Source: Firmicutes bacterium ADurb.Bin153
GTDB taxonomy: Bacteria > Bacillota > DTU025 > MWDF01
Length of the DNA: 64,000 nucleotides
Direction: 5' to 3'
NCBI GenBank assembly: GCA_002070415.1
Contig: MWDF01000008.1
Span: forward strand, 1-64,000
The notes below the pieces were generated by a model. The model was not told the origin of the DNA, did no database searches, and was given only the letters and a program-made list of their open reading frames with translations. Below, piece after piece: positions 51,928-61,154 of this stretch. Made by a program: the position numbers and the translations under genes. Position 1 is the first letter of the stretch; every line of letters begins with the position of its first letter.

Positions 51928-53592
51928 TCATCCGAGTATGGCTTTCAGGTCATCCTCCGCTGTCGTTATCGGCATTATGTTGAACTTGGCGTTGAGGGCG
52001 CCGACGACTGCCGGCGTCAGGAACGCGGGAAGCGTGGGCCCCAGCCTTATGTTGCGCACCCCTAGATGCAGCAGGGAGAGAAGTATGCAGACGGCCTTCT
52101 GCTCATACCACGACAGCACCATGGACAAAGGCAGGCCGTTTATGTCGGTGCCGAATGCCTTTGCCAGTTCCGTGGCTATGACGACGGCCGAGTAGGCGTC
52201 GTTGCACTGGCCTACGTCCAACAGCCTCGGTATGCCCTCTATATCCCCGAAATGCAGCTTGTTGAACCTGTACTTGCCGCACGCCAAGGTCAGGATGACA
52301 CAGTCGTCGGGTACGCTTTGGGCAAGCTCGGTGTAATAGTTGCGCCCGCTCTTCGCCCCGTCGCAGCCGCCTATAAGGAAGAACCTGCGTATCTTCCCGC
52401 TCTTCACCGCCTCGATCACCTTGCCGGAGACGCCCATCACCGCATCGTGCCCGAATCCCACCGTGATGTAGCTCGCCGCATCATCGGCCGCAAATCCGGG
52501 GGCCGCCAGCGCCGCTTCCACGGCGGGGGTGAAATCCCCGTCGGGTATGTGGACGACGCCCGGCCATGCGACCAGGCCGCTTGTGAATATGCGCCCCTTG
52601 TAGCCGTCCTGGGGCTTTTGTATGCAGTTAGTCGTCATGACTATTGCGCCGGGGAAGGCGTCGAACTCCTTGCGCTGGTCCTGCCATGCGCCGCCGTAAT
52701 TGCCGACGAGATGGGCGAACCTCTTGAGCTTAGGGTACCCGTGGGCCGGAAGCATCTCGCCGTGCGTATATACGTTTATGCCCTTACCTTCGGTCTGCTT
52801 GAGTATCGCCTCCAGGTCCTTAAGGTCGTGCCCCGACACCAGGAGCGCCTTTCCCCTGACCGGCGTCACCCTCACCTTAGTGGGAACCGGGTTGCCGTAC
52901 GCCGAGGTGTTGGCCTTATCCAGCATGGACATGACCTTTATGTTCATCTCGCCTACCTTCATCGCCATCGACAGGGCCCCGTCAAGGGATACGTCCTTTT
53001 TAGCGAGGAACGACATCGCCTCATGGAAGAACCCGAATACGGAACCGTCCTCCACTCCGAGGATGAGCGCATGGTCGGCATAGGCGGCCATGCCCTTCAG
53101 CCCGAAAAGCACAAGGTCCATCACCCCTGCCGTATCGGGGCCAATCGAGCCGGATCGCCCGGCCAGGTCCCGGGATACCTGTCTTCCCTGGTCTATGAGG
53201 CCCTCAAGGTCCTTCGCCGGCTGCCATGCGGCGGGTACTCCCAGCTCCTCCGGTTTTTTGGCCACGGTGCCGCGTCTTTTGCATGCCGTCTCATAGCTTT
53301 CTCTCAGCCCGTCCCTTACGCCGCTTGCGTTTCGGATCATCATCGCCAGCTTTTCGCCGTCGAAATTCACGTTGGTGACCGTCGTGAAAAGAGCCTCGAC
53401 CACGAAACGGTCGGCTGAGGGCGTAGGCGACCCCATTTCCCTGCATGCCTTCGCATAAAGCGAGACACCTTCGGCCGCAAGGATCAGCAGGTCCTGTAGC
53501 GAAGCTACGTTTGGGTCCTTTCCGCATACACCCGTCATGGTGCAACCGCTGCCGCCGGGGCCGCCGCGTTGTTCGCATTGGTAGCAGAACAT
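51928..53592 (-). CDS. hcp: Hybrid cluster protein (hydroxylamine reductase)
   Basis: 554 residues. N-terminal [4Fe-4S] site MFCYQCEQ...GCTMTGVCGK with Cys 3, 6, 17 and 23. The spacing between the second and third Cys is ten residues, two more than the eight I expect for anaerobe Hcp. Hybrid-cluster ligands appear in THGEMLPAHGYPKLKRF (Glu and His region), TTNCIQKPQDGYKGRIFTSG, GCDGAKSGRNYY, LACGKYRFNKLHFGDIEGIPRLLDVGQCNDAYSA. It reduces NO or hydroxylamine, protecting against nitrosative stress. ATG at 53592 follows GAGGAGG. It lies 70 bases after the Rrf2 gene. Confidence 0.95.
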   Translation of the reverse strand: MFCYQCEQRGGPGGSGCTMTGVCGKDPNVASLQDLLILAAEGVSLYAKACREMGSPTPSADRFVVEALFTTVTNVNFDGEKLAMMIRNASGVRDGLRESYETACKRRGTVAKKPEELGVPAAWQPAKDLEGLIDQGRQVSRDLAGRSGSIGPDTAGVMDLVLFGLKGMAAYADHALILGVEDGSVFGFFHEAMSFLAKKDVSLDGALSMAMKVGEMNIKVMSMLDKANTSAYGNPVPTKVRVTPVRGKALLVSGHDLKDLEAILKQTEGKGINVYTHGEMLPAHGYPKLKRFAHLVGNYGGAWQDQRKEFDAFPGAIVMTTNCIQKPQDGYKGRIFTSGLVAWPGVVHIPDGDFTPAVEAALAAPGFAADDAASYITVGFGHDAVMGVSGKVIEAVKSGKIRRFFLIGGCDGAKSGRNYYTELAQSVPDDCVILTLACGKYRFNKLHFGDIEGIPRLLDVGQCNDAYSAVVIATELAKAFGTDINGLPLSMVLSWYEQKAVCILLSLLHLGVRNIRLGPTLPAFLTPAVVGALNAKFNIMPITTAEDDLKAILG

Positions 53593-53662
53593 CTGATTAC
53601 CTCCTCGTAATAACATGCCTGATGCGCAGGATATCGGCATTCCTCACGGCCTGTTTCGATTG

Positions 53663-54070
53663 TCACTCATAGTCCGAAAGCCTCTTCGAATCAAGGAAGG
53701 CCCTGAATTCGGACGTAAGCCTTTGTGGCAGGTCGCTCAGGATGCACCTTTCGAACGGGCACACACCTTGTTTCGACCCGTTCATGCACAACTGCGTCTC
53801 GATGGGACCTTCGATGTTCTCATAGATCTGCAGCAGGCTTATCTCCCCTGCCGGCCTCGCTAGGCGGAAACCTCCCTTGGGCCCTCTCGACGATTCAAGG
53901 AATCCCGCCTTTACGAGGCGCTGCAACACCTTGGAAAGATGCGCCTGCGAGAACTGCCCGATCTGGGAGATCTCCCTTACGGTCACCTGGTCGTGCCCTG
54001 AACCGGCTATGTACACCATGCTGTGCAGCGCAAGGGATGCGGCTTCCGAAACCTGGATGGCTGTAGGCAT
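53663..54070 (-). CDS. Rrf2-family iron-sulfur transcriptional regulator
   Basis: 135 residues. Winged helix with VREISQIGQFSQAHLSKVLQRLVKAGFLESSRGPKGGFRLARP (about 30-72) and a cysteine loop LCMNGSKQGVCPFERCIL (about 92-109) where three Cys could bind an iron-sulfur cluster. The Cys spacing (8 and 4 residues) differs from NsrR. Start ATG after GGGAGG. Directly upstream of hcp in the same orientation, it is probably an NO- or redox-sensing regulator of it. Confidence 0.92.
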   Translation of the reverse strand: MPTAIQVSEAASLALHSMVYIAGSGHDQVTVREISQIGQFSQAHLSKVLQRLVKAGFLESSRGPKGGFRLARPAGEISLLQIYENIEGPIETQLCMNGSKQGVCPFERCILSDLPQRLTSEFRAFLDSKRLSDYE

Positions 54071-54395
54071 TGCTCAATCCTCCCGAAATAGGTGCTATCG
54101 GCCGTTACGGATCCTTGGGACGGCCGATTTCGACATTATGGTACCATATTGTCTATTAGTGGGGAAGATATTCCGGCATCATTCAGATAGAAAATATGAA
54201 GAGCCGGCTTTCTCTCCATCGGCTGGGCGGTAGGTCCAGGACCGAACCTGATTCTCAAGACTGAAAGGACTGTCCCGAACAGACGGGGCAGCCCTTTCTC
54301 TTTCAACCTGAAACACTCGGTATGAATAAAGCCTTACGGCCGGACCCGGCCGCGGCGGGTCGGATGATGCTGTTTATCCCGATTCCTTCTCGGGC
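54071..54395. other. Intergenic region between cinA end and Rrf2 start
   Basis: Holds the probable cinA terminator hairpin at 54264-54297 and, nearer 54071-54180, an AT-rich stretch that would carry the Rrf2/hcp promoter. No gene seen. Confidence 0.5.
54264..54297 (-). terminator. Probable terminator hairpin of cinA
   Basis: 14-base arms (54264-54277 and 54284-54297) pair at all but two positions, around a six-base loop, with AAAGG/CCCTTT ends. T residues of the stem base are followed by weakly T-rich sequence on the minus strand. Confidence 0.5.
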
Positions 54396-55613
54396 CTAGT
54401 AGCCCTTGATAAACCGCCTCATCATATCGAACGCCCTGCTGGAGGCGATATAGCCGACGTATTCGTCGTCACGGCTCGAAGGGTAGTTGTAAGTCTCGAC
54501 TTTCTCGTTCATGTCGTCCACGACCGCGAAATAGACCGTCCCGTACCCTTTTATTATGCTCAAACCCATGTCGGCGCCCGTAAGTCCCGCAATGCCGTGC
54601 GCGAAATAGGCGGCCACGCGGCCTAAGGAATCGTCAGAGCAGACCGTGCCCATCTGCTTTTCGAACAGGCTCGACATCTCCCAGAAGTTGCGGCAGGACA
54701 TCCCCAGCCTGAACACCTTATCCCCGCCTGCTGTCCCGTACAGGCGCTTTGCCGCCTGGCCGCCCGTTCCGACCTCGGCCAGCGAGACGCTTTCTCCCTT
54801 TTCGGCGAGCTGCTCGACTACGATCTGTTCTATGGAAGCTACGTCCACCCCGTACACGTAATTGCCCAGCCGACGCCTGATCTCGTCTATCACCGGATCC
54901 ATAAGGGCGTGCGCCTCTGCCTCGTCGTGGGCCTTGGCTGTCACGCGAAGGGTGCACTCCCCCGACTTTGCGTACGGCGCGACGGTGGGGTTGGTCATGG
55001 ATTCCATGATGTCCAGCACCTTCTCCTCCATGGCGGATTCCCCGAGCCCGATTACTTTCACCACCCTCGAGAATAGCATGCTGTCCGAGAATCTCCTCAG
55101 GTAGGGGCCCACGAGGTTGTCGAACATGGGCCGCATCTCCCTTGGAGGGCCAGGCATCATCACGGCGATCTTCCCGTCGTCGCCCTCGATGATGCACCCT
55201 GGCGCCGTGCCCTGGGGGTTTTCCAGCACTATCGCACCTTCCGGCATCATTGCCTGTTTCTTGTTGTTCGCGGTCATGTTCCTGTGGTTATTCGCGAAGA
55301 AACAGGTGATGTCATCGAGGCACTTCTCGTTCAGGACCAGCTTGCGGCCGAAGCTCTTCGCCACAGTCTCCTTGGTAAGATCGTCATACGTAGGGCCCAG
55401 GCCTCCGGTCGTGATTATCACGTCGGCGCGGCCCTTCGCTATCTCGAGCGCCTTTCCGAACCTCTCTGGATTGTCACCGACGACGGTCTCGTAGAACACG
55501 TCTATCCCCAGCCTTGCAAGCCCTTCCGATATGTACTGGGCGTTGGTGTTCACAATGTCGCCCAGCAGGATCTCGGTCCCTACGCAGATGATCTCGCACG
55601 TCGTCTTCTTCAA
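54396..55613 (-). CDS. cinA: CinA-family protein with altered C-terminal active site
   Basis: 405 residues. N-terminal molybdopterin-binding-like (COG1058) domain: ICVGTEILLGDIVNTNAQYISEGLARLGIDVF (about 8-39), IITTGGLGPTYDDLTKETVA (about 66-85), and VMMPGPPREMRPMF. The C-terminal CinA/PncC domain begins near 250. Where active NMN deamidases have AESCTGG, this protein has LAEVGTGGQAAKRL, so the expected Ser is missing and deamidase activity is doubtful. TTG at 55613 chosen because CGAGGAG lies eight bases before it. Housekeeping pyridine-nucleotide recycling is the usual role. Confidence 0.9.
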   Translation of the reverse strand: MKKTTCEIICVGTEILLGDIVNTNAQYISEGLARLGIDVFYETVVGDNPERFGKALEIAKGRADVIITTGGLGPTYDDLTKETVAKSFGRKLVLNEKCLDDITCFFANNHRNMTANNKKQAMMPEGAIVLENPQGTAPGCIIEGDDGKIAVMMPGPPREMRPMFDNLVGPYLRRFSDSMLFSRVVKVIGLGESAMEEKVLDIMESMTNPTVAPYAKSGECTLRVTAKAHDEAEAHALMDPVIDEIRRRLGNYVYGVDVASIEQIVVEQLAEKGESVSLAEVGTGGQAAKRLYGTAGGDKVFRLGMSCRNFWEMSSLFEKQMGTVCSDDSLGRVAAYFAHGIAGLTGADMGLSIIKGYGTVYFAVVDDMNEKVETYNYPSSRDDEYVGYIASSRAFDMMRRFIKGY

Positions 55614-55960
55614 GGTAACCACTCCTCGTATCAAAGGGCCGGCGGCCCGATGTCGCGGTCGTGCCGAAGCCCGTATTGTCGATAATGGAATTCTATCACC
55701 ATCGCCGGGCCAGGACTAATGTTATGCCGATGAACTATCGTGATCCTGCCGTAGCGTCCGCCCGTGCCGCCGCTTGCCGGCTCGCCGCAATGCCGGACGC
55801 CCGGCAGCGAAGATCCCAAAAAGGTCCTTAATTGAATTGATATAGTCACGAGCTCGCATTATCATGAAAGTACAGCGTATTGCGAACATCTCAAGCTTTC
55901 AGCGAGAATAGCCCATACACGCTTCCTTGTCGCGGCTCAAGCGCCGCGCGATAACCCTGC
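55614..55960. other. Divergent intergenic region, no gene seen
   Basis: Between cinA (minus) and the CPBP protease gene (plus). AT-rich at 55805-55900, where the divergent promoters probably lie. No gene found. Confidence 0.5.
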
Positions 55961-56024
55961 ATTGCCGTACGGTCCGGCCGTCTTGGGACCCGAAGTGCGG
56001 CCGGCGGGCTTTTCCAGTACGGCA
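55961..56024 (+). promoter_or_regulatory. Nested leader hairpin before CPBP gene
   Basis: Outer arms GCCGTAC (55964-55970) and GTACGGC (56017-56023) enclose inner arms CCGGCCG (55974-55980) and CGGCCGG (55998-56004). The structure ends about 18 bases before the TTAGGAGGT ribosome-binding site. It may be a regulatory leader or an old terminator. Confidence 0.4.
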
Positions 56025-56053
56025 TGCTCCTATGCCGCCCTTAGGAGGTAACG

Positions 56054-56800
56054 ATGACGGAAAGCAGAACTGGCAGACCCTTAAGATCCCTTGGCGTCGC
56101 CGCGGTGGCAGTATCGCTGTTCATCGTCCAGTCGCTGTCGGGGAAACTGGAGAATCTGGTCGCGGGCTCGTTCTCGTACTGCACGATCGATCCCGACAAC
56201 GCGTTCGCCTGGCAATCGGTACATCACTTAGTCATGCTGGCGGTGGCGCTGGCCATCATCGCCGTCCTCGGCAGCCTGCTCAAGGTCGACTTCGGCCTCG
56301 GGGCGGGCGTCAGGAAGGCGGGCGTCAGATACCTTGCGATATTCACGTCCGCCTTTGCGGGTTTCGCCCTTGTGACCCACATCATCATGCTGCTGGGAGG
56401 CCGGCTGCCCGCTTACGATTTCCCCTTAAACACCCGGAACATACTCGGGACGCTGGGATTCCAGCTGTTCCTGAGCGGGCCGGCGGAGGAGCTGCTCTAC
56501 CGCGCCCTGCCGATATCGCTGCTCCTGTACGCGTCGGGAAGCAAGGCAAAGCCCGGAAGTACGGTCACGCCGGAGATCATCATTGCGTCGATCCTGTTCG
56601 CCCTGGCCCACATAAAATGGTCTCTTTCTCCTTTCACCGTGAGCTTAGACTACATGCAGCTCCTCTACGCCATGGGCATGGGCGTCATACAAGGCGTGGC
56701 GTACCAGAAGAGCCGCAGCGTCCTATACCCGATACTGATACACAGCCTTAGCAATCTGATCATGGTGGGCATGGGATACCTGTTCATCCTGTTGGCCTAG
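56054..56800 (+). CDS. CPBP-family intramembrane glutamic endopeptidase
   Basis: 248 residues with about seven membrane segments. FQLFLSGPAEELLYRALPISLL (about 135-156) holds the EExxxR motif, FALAHIKWSL (about 180-189) the conserved His, and LIHSLSNLIMVG (about 226-237) the HxxxN motif, so all family catalytic residues are present. ATG after TTAGGAGGTAACG. Family members include prenyl-protein proteases (Rce1) and bacteriocin self-immunity proteins; nothing nearby suggests bacteriocin. Confidence 0.9.
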   Translation: MTESRTGRPLRSLGVAAVAVSLFIVQSLSGKLENLVAGSFSYCTIDPDNAFAWQSVHHLVMLAVALAIIAVLGSLLKVDFGLGAGVRKAGVRYLAIFTSAFAGFALVTHIIMLLGGRLPAYDFPLNTRNILGTLGFQLFLSGPAEELLYRALPISLLLYASGSKAKPGSTVTPEIIIASILFALAHIKWSLSPFTVSLDYMQLLYAMGMGVIQGVAYQKSRSVLYPILIHSLSNLIMVGMGYLFILLA

Positions 56801-56904
56801 GACGGCAAGAGGTGGCGGGCACCTCGATCCGCCCAGGTCTACATGGGCCGGCTCGTAGGCCGGCACCCGCAGAATTCCATCGACAAATCGGAGGGAAGCG
56901 GCAA

Positions 56905-57333
56905 ATGATAAGGATGCTGGGGAAAGACGACATACCCAAGGCGTTGGACCTTGCGTGGCAGGTCTTCATGGAGTTCGAAGCCCCCGATTACTCGAAGGAG
57001 GGCATCAGGGCCTTCCGCTCGTTCCTCGACTGCGAAGCCGCGATCAAGGCCCTCACCTTCTACGGCTGCTACGTGGATGATGAGCTTGCGGGCATGCTGG
57101 CCATGCGGGGCGACAGCCACATCTGCATGCTCTTCGTGACCGGCAGCTTCCACAAGCGCGGGATAGGCAGGGCGCTTTTCGACCATGCGCTGGAAAACAG
57201 CTCCGCTGCCGAGATAACGGTGCACTCGTCGCCCTACGCTGAAGGGTTCTACGGCAGGCTAGGATTCGCTAAGACCGATGTCGAGCAGGTGCGTGACGGG
57301 ATAAGGTTCATACCGATGAGCCTCAGGCGGTAG
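56905..57333 (+). CDS. GNAT-family N-acetyltransferase
   Basis: 142 residues. The acetyl-CoA-binding motif A is ICMLFVTGSFHKRGIGRALFDHAL (about 72-95, with the RGIGRAL loop) and motif B AEGFYGRLGFAKTD (about 112-125). ATG at 56905 has GGAGGGAAG upstream. Follows the CPBP gene by about 100 bases in the same direction. The acceptor is unknown. Confidence 0.9.
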   Translation: MIRMLGKDDIPKALDLAWQVFMEFEAPDYSKEGIRAFRSFLDCEAAIKALTFYGCYVDDELAGMLAMRGDSHICMLFVTGSFHKRGIGRALFDHALENSSAAEITVHSSPYAEGFYGRLGFAKTDVEQVRDGIRFIPMSLRR

Positions 57334-57382
57334 GCGACGCCCCTGTCCGGGCCGGGCGCGCCCCAATCCCTCAGGACGCAAA

Positions 57383-57424
57383 TAAATGGACGGGGAGCAG
57401 ATCACACAGATCAGATCCCCGTCC
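57383..57424 (-). terminator. Probable terminator of LarA copy 3
   Basis: 9-bp stem GGACGGGGA / TCCCCGTCC (57388-57396, 57416-57424) followed on the minus strand by T-rich ATTTATTT, 22 bases beyond the LarA-family gene and between convergent genes. Confidence 0.75.
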
Positions 57425-57446
57425 CTTATCGTCCCAATCCCGGCCG

Positions 57447-58721
57447 TTACCTCGCTATATACGGGATGGTCTGCGGGCCTTCGGGCAGGACGCATATCCT
57501 CGCGTCCTTCCCGTATTTCGACATCAACTCCGCCACCTTCGCCTCGATGTCCCTGCACGGTTCCACCATGGCAGACCTTATCTCCTCGTCCGACAAGCAC
57601 TCCGAATAGAGATACACATCCGCCTTCACCTGCACGTTGGCCTGCAGCTGGACCTGCCATTGGTCCTGCATCGAAAAGCCGGGGCTGGATATTATCTCAA
57701 GTGCGCGCCCGGGCCCTTTCGCCATCTGGAGCAGCTTGTGGTAATGGCTGTCAGCGGGTATCCCGTCCGTGCACTGCGACGCCGAGATTATCGCACCGCC
57801 CCGCTTCACTATCCCGGCCGCCGCGCTCATGCCCTTGACGGCCTGGTAGAGGTTCCTGTCCAGCGGATAGCCGCTGTTGGTCGTTATCACTATGTCGAAC
57901 GGCTCGTCCACTTCCCTCATCGCCGTCCGTTTCACGAACTCGGTCCCCTTGGCGTGGGCCTCGCGAAGGGAACCCGCGAATACGTTCGTTACCTGTTTGT
58001 TCTTGTTCAGGGTGACGTTTACGATGAAATCCGGCTTAGTAAGCATGGCCCCTTCGGTGAGAAGCTCCCAGACCGGGTTACCCTTGGTTATGCCCCATGT
58101 GGAGTTCTTGTGGGCGAGTATTTCGTAGCTGTGGGCGACCTTGATGTTCTCAAGGCTTGCGACTCCGGGATATACCAGCTTGCCCCCTCCGCTGAAGCCC
58201 GCGAAGAAGTGCGGTTCGATGAAACCGGTGAGTATCTTCACGTCGGCAGAGAGGTAGTCCTTGTTCACCCACAGATGCTGCCCGTCGGAAAGCGCGCCCG
58301 CGTCGGACATCGTCGCTCTGTCCTGGCAGTCGGGCTGCGCTATCCTGTACCTGTTAGCGATCTCCTCCCCCAGCAGCTCGACGAGCTCCTCCTTGGGGGC
58401 CGGCCGGTGCGTGCCCAGGGAATTGACGAGCACTATGCCCTCGTCTTCGATCCCCGCCCTTTTGAGCTCCTCAAGTATTATCGGAAGGATCCTCTTGTTG
58501 GGCACCGGTCTCGTCGCGTCACAGAAGTTGATCGCGGCGGTCCTCTTGCCCTTCGCTATCTCGTAGAGCGGAGGCGAGCCTACAGGCTCCTCGATCGCCT
58601 TCCTTATGGCCTGCTTCTCGTCCGCGACCCCTTCCAGGTATATGGGTTCTATGACCGTGACGTTGTCGTCCGGCAGCTTTACGGACTTGCTGCCTTTCCC
58701 GTATAACAGTTCTACACGCAA
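57447..58721 (-). CDS. larA: LarA-family nickel-dependent 2-hydroxyacid racemase (copy 3)
   Basis: 424 residues, the best match of the three to classical lactate racemase LarA. NFCDATRPVPN (Asp and Arg, about 66-76), NSLGTHRPAPKEE (catalytic His, about 101-113), IEPHFFAGFSGGGKLVYPGV (His and the Lys that binds the nickel pincer cofactor, about 168-187), and AHSYEIL with the second catalytic His. TTG start with GAGGAG nine bases upstream. No larB, larC or larE genes nearby, so the cofactor must come from elsewhere. It follows livF of the next importer by 27 bases, hinting that the importer carries a 2-hydroxy acid. Confidence 0.9.
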   Translation of the reverse strand: MRVELLYGKGSKSVKLPDDNVTVIEPIYLEGVADEKQAIRKAIEEPVGSPPLYEIAKGKRTAAINFCDATRPVPNKRILPIILEELKRAGIEDEGIVLVNSLGTHRPAPKEELVELLGEEIANRYRIAQPDCQDRATMSDAGALSDGQHLWVNKDYLSADVKILTGFIEPHFFAGFSGGGKLVYPGVASLENIKVAHSYEILAHKNSTWGITKGNPVWELLTEGAMLTKPDFIVNVTLNKNKQVTNVFAGSLREAHAKGTEFVKRTAMREVDEPFDIVITTNSGYPLDRNLYQAVKGMSAAAGIVKRGGAIISASQCTDGIPADSHYHKLLQMAKGPGRALEIISSPGFSMQDQWQVQLQANVQVKADVYLYSECLSDEEIRSAMVEPCRDIEAKVAELMSKYGKDARICVLPEGPQTIPYIAR

Positions 58722-58748
58722 CTAGAATCGCTCCTCGCTGGAAATAAT

Positions 58749-59453
58749 CTACATACCGAGGTAGGCCTTCTTGACCGTGTCGCTCTCGATCAGCTCCGAG
58801 CCCGTGCCCTCCATCACGATCCTGCCGTTCTGGATCACATATCCCCTGTCGCAAAGCTCCAGGGCTTCGAGCACCCTCTGCTCTATGAGCATCACGGTTA
58901 TGCCTTCCTCGTTGATCTTCTTGATGGCCGCGAACAGCTCGTCGCACAGCACCGGCATCAGGCCCAGCGAAGGCTCGTCCAGGACGAGCAGCTTCGGGTT
59001 GGACATGAGGCCGCGACCTAAGGCGAGCATCTGCTGCTGGCCGCCGCTCATGCTCCACGACTTCTGGTACATCCTCTCCTTGAGTATTGGGAAGAGCCTG
59101 TAGACCAGGTCGAGCCTTCTTCTGATCTCGGCCTCGTCGTTTTCAGTATAGGCACCCAGAAGGAGGTTCTCCTTTACGTTGAGCTTGCCGAACACGTGCC
59201 TTCCCTCAGGGACGTGCACGAGGCCGAGCTTCACTATCTCGTGGGCGGGCAGCTTCTCTATCCTCCTGCCGCAGAACTCCATGGTCCCGGAAGTGGCCCT
59301 GATGAGGCCCGAGACCAGCCTTGCTATGGTGGATTTGCCCGTGCCGTTGGACCCTATCAGGGTCACTATCTCCCCTTCCTTGATGTTGAAGGAGACGTCC
59401 ACGAGGGCCGGCACGCCGTCGTATGCCGCACTACACTTTACAACGTTTAACAT
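58749..59453 (-). CDS. livF: LIV ABC transporter ATPase LivF
   Basis: 234 residues. Walker A GSNGTGKST (about 32-40), signature MSGGQQQML, Walker B LLVLDEPSLGLMP, switch VMLIEQRVLEAL with Arg where LivF usually has Asn. ATG at 59453 follows GGGAG and overlaps the livG end by 23 bases; the longer frame upstream is within livG and was left out. Confidence 0.94.
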   Translation of the reverse strand: MLNVVKCSAAYDGVPALVDVSFNIKEGEIVTLIGSNGTGKSTIARLVSGLIRATSGTMEFCGRRIEKLPAHEIVKLGLVHVPEGRHVFGKLNVKENLLLGAYTENDEAEIRRRLDLVYRLFPILKERMYQKSWSMSGGQQQMLALGRGLMSNPKLLVLDEPSLGLMPVLCDELFAAIKKINEEGITVMLIEQRVLEALELCDRGYVIQNGRIVMEGTGSELIESDTVKKAYLGM

Positions 59454-60165
59454 ATTTATCTCCCAGATATGCCGAGATGACGCGCTCGTCCTTCGCGATT
59501 TCCCCAGGCGTCCCCTCCGCGATCTTAGCTCCCGAATCAAGCACCATTATCCTGTCCGAAATGGGCATTATGGCTTCCATGACGTGCTCGACGACGATGA
59601 GCGCAAGGCCGTCCTTCCTCAACTGCCTGAGCATGCCGGTCGCCTCCTGGATCTCCGTTGGCGTAAGCCCCGCCATCGATTCGTCCAGCATTAGCACCTT
59701 GGGATCGGTCGCAAGGCACATAGCCACCTCGAGGCGCTTCTTCTCGGGCAAGGTCAGGTTCACGGCCTTGACCGAGGCCCTTTTGGACATGCCCACCTTG
59801 TCGAGCACCTTGATCGCCTTGTCCCTGGCGGCCGCGGCGCCCGGATGCCTCAGGAACGCTCCGACCTGGACGTTCTCAAGGACCGTCATGCCCTGTAGTA
59901 TCTGCACGACCTGGAACGTCCTCGCTATGCCGATGGAGCATATGTTGTTAGGGCTCCATCCCGCTATGTCGCGGCCCTCGAACTCGACGCTGCCGCCGTC
60001 GGGCCTGTGAAATCCGGTAAGGCAGCTGAAAAGCGTGGTCTTGCCGGCGCCGTTCGGGCCTATCAGGCCCAGTATCTCGCCGCCTCTTACCGTGAATGAC
60101 ACGTCGTTGACCGCCGTCAGCCCTCCGAAGCGCTTCGTTACGTTCTTTACAACCAGTTCGGACAT
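59431..60165 (-). CDS. livG: LIV ABC transporter ATPase LivG
   Basis: 244 residues. Walker A GPNGAGKTT (about 37-45), signature-equivalent NLTLPEKKRLEVAM, Walker B VLMLDESMAGLTP with Ser where LivG usually has Pro, switch LIVVEHVMEAIM, and C terminus GEIAKDERVISAYLGDKYV. The start overlaps the livM stop by one base. Confidence 0.94.
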   Translation of the reverse strand: MSELVVKNVTKRFGGLTAVNDVSFTVRGGEILGLIGPNGAGKTTLFSCLTGFHRPDGGSVEFEGRDIAGWSPNNICSIGIARTFQVVQILQGMTVLENVQVGAFLRHPGAAAARDKAIKVLDKVGMSKRASVKAVNLTLPEKKRLEVAMCLATDPKVLMLDESMAGLTPTEIQEATGMLRQLRKDGLALIVVEHVMEAIMPISDRIMVLDSGAKIAEGTPGEIAKDERVISAYLGDKYVKRCKV

Positions 60166-61154
60166 CAGGCAGCCACCTCCTTCTCGCGCCTGGCCTCAAG
60201 CCTGCGCCCCGCCTTGCAGGCGATGCCCATCAGCCCGTCCGGCTCGAAGACGCACATGAGCACTATGAATATGCCGTAGATCATAAGGTCTATGCCGCTT
60301 CCGCTCGAGCCCATCCAAGCCCTGGTAAGCTCGGATATCGGCATGAGGATCGCCGAGCCGAGTATCGGCCCTATTATGTTGCCCGAGCCGCCGAAGACGG
60401 CGATCAGCGCTATCGTGACCGAGATCGTGTGGTCGAACATGTAGGCCGGTTCGACGTACAGCTGGTACTGCGCGAGTATCGTGCCGCACATGCCGGTTAT
60501 GCCGGCGCTTATGGCGATCGCCAGAAGCTTGTACTTCGTCTTGTTGACGCCCAGCCCGGTGGCCACGTCCTCGTTCTCCCTGATCGCCTTGAAGTAGAAG
60601 CCCATCTTGGACCTCTCCATGATGTAGATGTACGCGACCACGAGGACGAGCATGCCAAGGGCGATGTAGTAGTAGCCCGTCTTGGACGCGTGGAACTGGA
60701 AGTTCCAGAAGCTGCCCTTTTTCATGTCGATTATCATACCGGTCGCGCCGCCCACCCACGGCCAGTTCTCGAAGACGACCTTTATCATCTGGCCCAGGGC
60801 GATCGTTCCTATGGCGAAGTACCTGCCCCTGAGCCTCGAGAACGGAAGGCCTACGACAGTCGCGAACACCGCCGTTATGAGGCCGGAGGCGATGAAGCCC
60901 AGCCAGGGGTTAACCTGCAGCTTGACGAAGAGGATCGTCGATACGTACGCGCCGATGCCGAAGAACGCGGCCTGTCCGATCGAGACCATTCCGGCGTATC
61001 CCGCCATTATGTTCCAGGCCTCGCCCAGGACCGCGTAGAGCACGACCAGCACCAGGATGTGCTGCTGGAAACGCGCCTTCAGGACCAGCGGGAGCACTAT
61101 CGCGATGCCTAGTATGGCGAGGAGCGTGTAGATAAGACGTTTGTTGTTTGCCAT
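60165..61154 (-). CDS. livM: LIV ABC transporter permease LivM
   Basis: 329 residues. ATG at 61154 overlaps the livH stop in TGATG; an earlier ATG five codons upstream is also possible. AGYAGMVSIGQAAFFGIGAYVSTILF (about 48-73) is the LivM signature, with coupling loop MGFYFKAIRENEDVATGLGVN (about 187-207). About nine membrane segments. Confidence 0.94.
   Translation of the reverse strand: MANNKRLIYTLLAILGIAIVLPLVLKARFQQHILVLVVLYAVLGEAWNIMAGYAGMVSIGQAAFFGIGAYVSTILFVKLQVNPWLGFIASGLITAVFATVVGLPFSRLRGRYFAIGTIALGQMIKVVFENWPWVGGATGMIIDMKKGSFWNFQFHASKTGYYYIALGMLVLVVAYIYIMERSKMGFYFKAIRENEDVATGLGVNKTKYKLLAIAISAGITGMCGTILAQYQLYVEPAYMFDHTISVTIALIAVFGGSGNIIGPILGSAILMPISELTRAWMGSSGSGIDLMIYGIFIVLMCVFEPDGLMGIACKAGRRLEARREKEVAA

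Noticed and set aside
52066..53418. Plus-strand frame of 450 codons opposite hcp
   Set aside because: Antisense shadow of the hybrid-cluster protein gene.
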